Positions 14,702 through 19,995 of a stretch of 19,995 bases of DNA are shown here, in pieces. Position numbers and translations under genes: made by a program. The notes below the pieces were generated by a model. The model was not told the DNA's origin. It searched no databases and saw nothing but the letters and a program-made list of their open reading frames with translations. The stretch is from Bacteroidales bacterium. Lineage in GTDB: Bacteria; Bacteroidota; Bacteroidia; Bacteroidales; JAGOPY01. Location of the stretch: the NCBI GenBank assembly GCA_030638325.1, contig DAOWEV010000076.1, positions 1 through 19,995 on the forward strand, read 5' to 3'. Each line of letters begins with the position of its first letter. The stretch's first letter is position 1.

Positions 14702-16060
14702 ATGAATATTGAAAAGGCACATAGAATATTTTTCCTTGGTATAGGCGGCATTGGTATGAGCGCCATGGCAAGGTACTTTAATGCCAGGGGGAAAAGTGTA
14801 AGCGGGTATGACCGGAACGCCACCAAACTTACCAGGGAGTTGATCAGCGAGGGTATTCCCATTCAGTATACGGATGAGCCCGGTAATCTCATGATCGATT
14901 ATGACCTGGTGGTCTATACTCCTGCCGTTCCTAAATCAAACAAGCTGATGGCTTATTTCAGGGCCGCGAATATTCCCATAGTAAAACGAGCTGAAGTGCT
15001 GGGTGAGATCACCAGGGACAAGTTTACTATCGCCGTAGCCGGAACCCATGGTAAAACAACCATTACGTCAATCATCGGACATATCCTGTACCAGGCCGGG
15101 CACAATGTTACAGCCCTGGTCGGAGGCATTTGTAAAAATTATAATTCCAACTTCATTTCAAGAGGGACTGATGAGATCATGGTAGTGGAAGCCGACGAAT
15201 TCGATCGCTCTTTTCTGGAGTTAACCCCCGACATAGCAGTCATTTCATCTATGGATACAGATCACCTGGATATTTATACGTCAAGGGCTAAGCTTCTGGA
15301 ATCTTTCAACATGTTCGCCAATAATATCAAACCCAATGGAAAGCTGATCCTGTGGCATGGGCTTCACATTGATTTACGTGATGATATAATTCAGATTGAT
15401 TATGCCGTCGAGGACGGAGGAGCAGATATTATTGCTGACAAGATTGTGAGGACAGATGGAAAACAGTATTTCAGCATCCTTTTATGTGAATATAATCTTC
15501 ACAGGATTAGTTTTAACATGCCCGGAAGACATAATATTGCCAATGCCCTGGCAGCTAGTGCCGCCTGTATGAGATCCGGTGCATCAAGAGAAGATATCAG
15601 GTCAGGGCTCGAATCTTATGAAGGCGTAGAAAGAAGGTTTGATATCCTTATAAATAAACCAGGAAAAATATATATTGATGACTACGCTCATCATCCTGAA
15701 GAGATCAGGTCGTGTATTGAAACAATTCGCGAAATGAATCCGGGAAAAAAGATCACCGGTGTTTTTCAACCACATCTGTATACCCGAACCCGAGATCTTG
15801 CAGATGCTTTTGCAGAAAGCCTGGATCTGCTTGATGAAGCATTGCTTCTTGAAATATACCCGGCCAGGGAAGCACCAATTGAAGGCATCTCATCTGAATT
15901 GATACTAAAAAAAATGCAACTGCATAATAAATCCGTGATCAGCAAGACAGAATTGCTGAACAAATTGAAAGAAAAAAGACCGGAAGTACTTGTGACAATG
16001 GGGGCAGGAGATATTGATCAATTGACCGGCCCTATCCAGAAAATAATGAATGGCTTTTAG
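14702..16060 (+). CDS. murC: UDP-N-acetylmuramate--L-alanine ligase MurC
   Basis: MurC is the first Mur ligase, adding L-alanine to UDP-MurNAc in the cytoplasm. The N-terminal nucleotide loop FLGIGGIGMSAMA (11-23) is characteristic of MurC. The ATP loop GTHGKTT is at 114-120; EADEFDRSFL, DTDHLDIY and DDYAHHPEEI follow in the expected order. Length (452) is normal for the family. ATG 14702 gives the standard N-terminus but is preceded directly by the AACTGTT repeat array. ftsQ starts 3 nt after the stop. MurC after MurG matches the usual dcw order. Confidence 0.97.
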   Translation: MNIEKAHRIFFLGIGGIGMSAMARYFNARGKSVSGYDRNATKLTRELISEGIPIQYTDEPGNLMIDYDLVVYTPAVPKSNKLMAYFRAANIPIVKRAEVLGEITRDKFTIAVAGTHGKTTITSIIGHILYQAGHNVTALVGGICKNYNSNFISRGTDEIMVVEADEFDRSFLELTPDIAVISSMDTDHLDIYTSRAKLLESFNMFANNIKPNGKLILWHGLHIDLRDDIIQIDYAVEDGGADIIADKIVRTDGKQYFSILLCEYNLHRISFNMPGRHNIANALAASAACMRSGASREDIRSGLESYEGVERRFDILINKPGKIYIDDYAHHPEEIRSCIETIREMNPGKKITGVFQPHLYTRTRDLADAFAESLDLLDEALLLEIYPAREAPIEGISSELILKKMQLHNKSVISKTELLNKLKEKRPEVLVTMGAGDIDQLTGPIQKIMNGF

Positions 16061-16063
16061 TTT

Positions 16064-16843
16064 ATGAGAAAGCTTATCAACATAGTAATTGGGTTTGTGA
16101 TGCTGGCAGGACTTATCCTGTTGATGAATTTTGCCGAAACAAGGCATAAGAGCACGAAATGTACCGGCCTGCAGGTCATTATCAGGTATCCTTCTTCTGA
16201 CACTTTGATAACCATACCTGAAATCCGGAAGCAGGTTCTGCTTGTGGATGATTCCCTGCCGCATTTGAGGATCTCTGATATCGATGTCGAAGGTATTGAA
16301 AAATCCCTCCAGAAACATCCATATTTACGTGCCTGCGATGTGTTGATCACGGTCAATGGCAGTTTGCAAATACATGCGGAACAACGCTTCCCGGTTGTGC
16401 GGGTCATAAACGATAAAAGCGAGAATTATTTTATTGATAATGATGGGTTTATTATCCCTCACTCCATTTCCCACCCGATCCGGCTGACCATTGCCAATGG
16501 AAATATATCTGATTCTTTCGATTTTTCAGGATCCAGGATCTATCATATTGATTCTTTAGACAGGCAATCATCGCTACCGGATGTTTTTAAGCTCATCACA
16601 TCATTGAATGAAGATGATTTTCTGAAGCCCATGATTTCACAGGTCTATATAAACCCAAAAAAGGAATTTGAACTAATACCGGTCGCAGGCGAACAGGTTA
16701 TTATGCTTGGCAATATAGATAATATATCCGGGAAATTTGACAAGCTGTTAAGCTTCTATATGAATGTAGTGCCCAGAAAAGGCTGGGATAAATATAAAAC
16801 CATCAACCTTGAATACGAAAATCAAGTAATTTGTTCAAAATAG
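16064..16843 (+). CDS. ftsQ: Cell division protein FtsQ
   Basis: FtsQ is a bitopic divisome protein linking FtsL/FtsB and FtsWI to the early divisome. The 259-residue product has a very short cytoplasmic N-terminus, one transmembrane helix (about 5-22), a POTRA-like domain (about 36-105, SDIDVEGIEKSLQKHPYLRACDVLI) and a beta domain with YFIDNDGFIIP. It ends in INLEYENQVICSK, a pattern typical of Bacteroidota FtsQ. The long cytoplasmic tail of E. coli FtsQ is missing. The gene sits between murC (3 nt) and ftsA (6 nt). Sequence conservation is low; the call rests on topology, C-terminal pattern and synteny. Confidence 0.92.
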   Translation: MRKLINIVIGFVMLAGLILLMNFAETRHKSTKCTGLQVIIRYPSSDTLITIPEIRKQVLLVDDSLPHLRISDIDVEGIEKSLQKHPYLRACDVLITVNGSLQIHAEQRFPVVRVINDKSENYFIDNDGFIIPHSISHPIRLTIANGNISDSFDFSGSRIYHIDSLDRQSSLPDVFKLITSLNEDDFLKPMISQVYINPKKEFELIPVAGEQVIMLGNIDNISGKFDKLLSFYMNVVPRKGWDKYKTINLEYENQVICSK

Positions 16844-16849
16844 TCAACC

Positions 16850-18142
16850 ATGGAAAAATCTGAAATAATTGTCGGGCTCGACATAGGAACTACCAAGATA
16901 GCCGCTATCGTAGGCAGAATGAATGAGTATGATAAAATTGAGATCCTTGGTCATGGAAAGACCGAGTCGATAGGTGTTAAACGCGGTGTTGTATCCAACA
17001 TTGAAAATACGGTGCAATCGATCAGGACTGCCATTGAGATAGCTGAGCAGAGATCGGGTGTTGACATCAAATATGTAAATGTCGGGATTGCCGGACAGCA
17101 CATCAAGAGTTTGCAGCACAGGGGCAGCATGATCCGTCAGGACATTGAAATGGAGATCAGCCAGCAGGATATCGATACCCTGCATAACAGCATGTTCAAG
17201 CTAAATATGAGCCCCGGGGAAGAAATCATCGATGTTATTCCGCAGGAATATATTGTAGATGGTGAACAAGGTATCAAACAACCAATCGGTATGCTGGGAA
17301 ATTCCCTGGAGGCCAATTTTCATATCATCATAGGACAAACGGCTGCAGCAAAGAATATTTACAAATGTGTCAGAAAGGCTGAGCTGGAAGTCGTAGACCT
17401 TTTTCTGGAACCGATTGCATCGGCCGAGGCTGTTCTCAGTGAAGAGGAGAAAGAAGCCGGTGTTGTTTTGATTGACATCGGGGGAGGAACAACCGACCTC
17501 GCCATATTTCAGGACGGCATCATTCGTCATACAACGGTGATCCCGTTTGGAGGTGATGTTATCACGGAAGATGTAAAAGAAGGATGTACCATCATAAAAA
17601 AGCACGCAGAAGAGCTGAAAGTGAAGTTCGGTTCCGCTTTGGCAAGTGAGAACAAGGATGAAGAAGTGGTAGCTATACCGGGGCTGAGAGGCCGTCCCTC
17701 CAAAGAGATCACCCTAAAAAACCTGGCCAGTATCATCCAGGCAAGGATGGAAGAGATCATTGAACATGTTTATTATGAGATCCGGAACTCAGGCTACGAA
17801 AAAAAGCTCATCGCCGGGATCGTTTTAACAGGTGGCGGAGCATTATTAAAACACATTGCACAACTGACGGAGTTCATGACCGGAATGGACACCCGGATAG
17901 GTTACCCAAATGAGCACCTCGCACCTGAAGTATCGGATGAACTTGCGAGCCCCATGTATGCTACCGGGATCGGATTGGTGATCGAAGGGATCGACAGTTA
18001 TACACAGGAAATGAAGAAAGAAACATCTGATGAAATGAAAAAAGCCGCCACCCTGAAGAAAGAGCAAAAAGAGAGAAAAAAGCCAAAGACAAGTGGTTTT
18101 CTCTCACGGATCCAGGACTGGTTTGAAGGAGATGCGGAATGA
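16850..18142 (+). CDS. ftsA: Cell division protein FtsA
   Basis: FtsA is the actin-like ATPase that tethers FtsZ filaments to the inner membrane. The 430-residue product has phosphate-1 loop DIGTTK (11-16), the SHS2/1C subdomain region (about 85-165), phosphate-2 loop DIGGGTTD (209-216) and adenosine motif TGGGALL (327-333). A charged linker rich in K and E (about 383-412) leads to a C-terminal amphipathic helix, GFLSRIQDWFEGDAE, that serves as membrane target. ATG 16850 lies 6 nt after ftsQ. ftsZ follows after 99 nt, a gap that may hold an extra promoter. Confidence 0.97.
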   Translation: MEKSEIIVGLDIGTTKIAAIVGRMNEYDKIEILGHGKTESIGVKRGVVSNIENTVQSIRTAIEIAEQRSGVDIKYVNVGIAGQHIKSLQHRGSMIRQDIEMEISQQDIDTLHNSMFKLNMSPGEEIIDVIPQEYIVDGEQGIKQPIGMLGNSLEANFHIIIGQTAAAKNIYKCVRKAELEVVDLFLEPIASAEAVLSEEEKEAGVVLIDIGGGTTDLAIFQDGIIRHTTVIPFGGDVITEDVKEGCTIIKKHAEELKVKFGSALASENKDEEVVAIPGLRGRPSKEITLKNLASIIQARMEEIIEHVYYEIRNSGYEKKLIAGIVLTGGGALLKHIAQLTEFMTGMDTRIGYPNEHLAPEVSDELASPMYATGIGLVIEGIDSYTQEMKKETSDEMKKAATLKKEQKERKKPKTSGFLSRIQDWFEGDAE

Positions 18143-18212
18143 CAGGCACTAATCAACATAAAATTTGTTAATAAATAATCGCCATATAAAAAATTTAACA
18201 TACGTATTGACT

Positions 18213-18220
18213 TAATTTTA
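18213..18220 (+). promoter_or_regulatory. Weak candidate -7 box for an ftsZ-proximal promoter
   Basis: TAATTTTA matches TAnnTTTG at 7 of 8 positions, 21 nt before the ftsZ ATG. No TTG or TTTG is found at the normal -33 distance. The only support besides the box is that the 99-nt ftsA-ftsZ gap is much wider than most other gaps in the operon and, unlike the other long spacers, has no heptamer array. Confidence 0.22.
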
Positions 18221-18241
18221 AACGATTAAACTGTAGAAGAT

Positions 18242-19995
18242 ATGATCAAATTCGACATGCCCAAGAACCAGTCATCGATCATCAAAGTAATTGGTGTCGG
18301 AGGAGGTGGCAGCAACGCTGTTAACCACATGTTTACACAAGGAATAGAAGGCGTTGACTTTCTTATCTGCAATACCGATGCACAAGCCATGGAAACTTCT
18401 GTTATACCTACCAGGTTTCAGTTGGGAGATAGTGGGCTGGGAGCGGGCGCCATTCCATCTGTTGGAAGAGAATCAGCCCTCCAACGGATTGAAGAGATCA
18501 GGGAGATCCTGCAGAAAAACACCAAAATGCTATTTATCACTGCAGGCATGGGCGGCGGTACCGGCACGGGAGCTGCACCTGTGATTGCCTCGGTTGCCAG
18601 AGAACTGGACATCCTGACAGTCGGCATTGTCACCATACCATTCGCTTTTGAAGGCCGGAAAAGAAGGTTACTGGCTGAAGAAGGCATCCAGGAATTAAAA
18701 GAGCATGTTGACACATTGCTCATCATCTGCAATGATAAACTCAGAGAGCTATATGGCGACCTGAAGCTTTCGGAAGCATTTCAACAGGCAGACAATGTGT
18801 TAACTACAGCGGCCAGAGGCATCGCCGAGATCATCACTGTAACAGGATACATCAATGTGGACTTCGAGGATGTAAAAACCGTCATGAAAAACAGTGGGAA
18901 GGCCATTATGGGGTCGGCCCAGGCAGAAGGGCAAAACAGGGCCATTGAAGCCATCAAGGCAGCTTTATCATCACCATTATTAAATGATAACGATATAGAA
19001 GGTGCCAGTAACATTCTTCTGTATATCACTTCAGGGGCTGAAGAGATCTCCATGGATGAAGTGACCGAGATCACAGACTATATTCAGAATGAAGCCGGTT
19101 CGGAGTCCGAGATCATATGGGGAAATGGTATTGACGAGTCGCTTCAAAATAAGATCAACATCACACTCATTGCCACCGGATTCGATGCTCACATAAAGAA
19201 AAAGGCCAGGCAGCAGGAAAACAAGATAACTTACAACCTGGACGATGATATCGACATTAATCCTCCTCCTGTACTGGAAGAGACCGTACCTGAAGTCAAC
19301 CAGGAAAGCATTGAGCTCATCCGGAAAAAGCCTCACGAAAGAGTCCTGGATGAAGATATCCTCAATGTAGAAGAAGATGAAGAAAAAGTGGATATGGAAC
19401 CCATATCACTCATCCGCAAAGATATTAAGGAATCAGGGGCACAACAGGAAGAAGACCTTGTAAAGAGTGAAGAAGAAAAGGGAATTGCATTGGTTGAAAA
19501 TAAAAACCAGGAAGAACGAACTTTTGTTTTCAGCACTGATCATGATGAATCCGGGCAAGAGCAAGAGGAAACAGTGGATGCTACGTTAGATATACGACAA
19601 ACATTTGAATCTGAGCCGGAAATCAAGGAAGAAAAACCATCAATCTCCACTGTTGCAGCAGAGACCACAACAAATGAGAAAAAACCATTTGAAGTTTATA
19701 TTAAGAAACCCGGGAGCATCACTAAAGATAACGGACATGGAGGCGGGAATGCTGTCCTGGAAGAACGTACAAAAGACCGGATTGAAAAATTGAAAAACCT
19801 GAGCTTCAATCTGAAATCACAAAATACCATCTCCGAATTGGAGGATGAGCCGGCATATATGCGAAGGAATGTGGAGCTGGATCATTCAAGCCCCTCCAAA
19901 GAATCCTCTGTTTCAAAGTACGCACTTTATGAGGATGAAGAAAAAGGTGTAGAGATAAAGTCCAACAATGCATATCTGCACGATAATATAGACTA
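18242..19995 (+). CDS. ftsZ: Cell division GTPase FtsZ with long acidic C-terminal extension (stop codon just beyond window)
   Basis: FtsZ is the tubulin-like GTPase forming the Z-ring. Starting at ATG 18242, 584 codons are open to the window end. The GTPase core (about 10-318) has GVGGGGSNAVNHM (18-30), the tubulin signature GGGTGTG (104-110) and the T7 loop NVDFED (205-210). After residue 320 a tail of about 263 residues follows, rich in E, D and K and predicted disordered, against about 65 residues in E. coli. Near its end are EPAYMRRNVELD (536-547) and the final SNNAYLHDNID, resembling C-terminal motifs of Bacteroidota FtsZ. The two bases after codon 584 are TA, so an A or G next would give the stop; the protein is then complete at 584 residues. 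The tail end probably binds FtsA, encoded just upstream. Confidence 0.96.
   Translation, partial: MIKFDMPKNQSSIIKVIGVGGGGSNAVNHMFTQGIEGVDFLICNTDAQAMETSVIPTRFQLGDSGLGAGAIPSVGRESALQRIEEIREILQKNTKMLFITAGMGGGTGTGAAPVIASVARELDILTVGIVTIPFAFEGRKRRLLAEEGIQELKEHVDTLLIICNDKLRELYGDLKLSEAFQQADNVLTTAARGIAEIITVTGYINVDFEDVKTVMKNSGKAIMGSAQAEGQNRAIEAIKAALSSPLLNDNDIEGASNILLYITSGAEEISMDEVTEITDYIQNEAGSESEIIWGNGIDESLQNKINITLIATGFDAHIKKKARQQENKITYNLDDDIDINPPPVLEETVPEVNQESIELIRKKPHERVLDEDILNVEEDEEKVDMEPISLIRKDIKESGAQQEEDLVKSEEEKGIALVENKNQEERTFVFSTDHDESGQEQEETVDATLDIRQTFESEPEIKEEKPSISTVAAETTTNEKKPFEVYIKKPGSITKDNGHGGGNAVLEERTKDRIEKLKNLSFNLKSQNTISELEDEPAYMRRNVELDHSSPSKESSVSKYALYEDEEKGVEIKSNNAYLHDNID

Noticed and set aside
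18206..18231. Sigma-70-like TTGACT followed by TAAACT before ftsZ
   Set aside because: The spacing is about 14 nt, not 16-18, and Bacteroidota primary sigma factors use a different -33/-7 consensus.
1..19995. tRNA, rRNA, riboswitch, insertion sequence or prophage genes
   Set aside because: None was recognised; coding density is high, and gene content is chromosomal housekeeping with uniform codon use and no transposase-like product.

Overview
The window is chromosomal DNA from a member of the Bacteroidota, most likely an uncultured Bacteroidales-type lineage. The evidence is a dcw (division and cell wall) cluster in the Bacteroidota arrangement, from mraZ to ftsZ with no murF or ddl between. 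It also has a long-tailed FtsZ, an FtsI with a C-terminal PASTA domain, a MraY with an extra polar loop, a glycine/ornithine-lipid acyltransferase pair, and few clear Shine-Dalgarno sequences. No mobile element, tRNA, rRNA or CRISPR array was seen.

Left part (1-4362). The window opens inside a biotin-dependent acyl-CoA carboxylase carboxyltransferase gene (1-621). A biotin carrier protein follows on the same strand (825-1160); the two are probably subunits of one enzyme. Three genes then read leftward: glsA-like O-acyltransferase (3178-4068), glsB-like N-acyltransferase (2054-2980) and the ribosome-assembly GTPase engB (1375-1974). The spacer at 4069-4362 is divergent. It carries a likely leftward promoter for glsA and, next to mraZ, three AAAGTGG direct repeats at 10-bp period that look like an MraZ operator.

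Right part (4363-19995). Thirteen co-directional genes form the dcw operon: mraZ, rsmH, ftsL-like, ftsI, murE, mraY, murD, ftsW, murG, murC, ftsQ, ftsA, ftsZ. Most spacings are -14 to +17 nt. Only murG-murC (87 nt) and ftsA-ftsZ (99 nt) are wider. MurC, MurD and MurE build the cytoplasmic UDP-MurNAc-peptide (meso-DAP type by its DNPR motif), MraY and MurG make lipid I and lipid II, FtsW and FtsI polymerise and cross-link septal peptidoglycan, and FtsL, FtsQ, FtsA and FtsZ form the divisome scaffold. MurF, Ddl and MurB are not in the window. FtsZ runs to the last base; its final residues look like a natural C-terminus and the last two bases (TA) probably begin the stop codon.

The most unusual feature is in the spacers. 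Six of the seven longer spacers contain a short tandem array of 7-bp units (8 bp in one spacer), and the unit sequence differs from spacer to spacer. Several arrays form inverted repeats, and two abut or enter a start codon (engB, murC). They resemble a period-conserved, sequence-variable intergenic repeat system.
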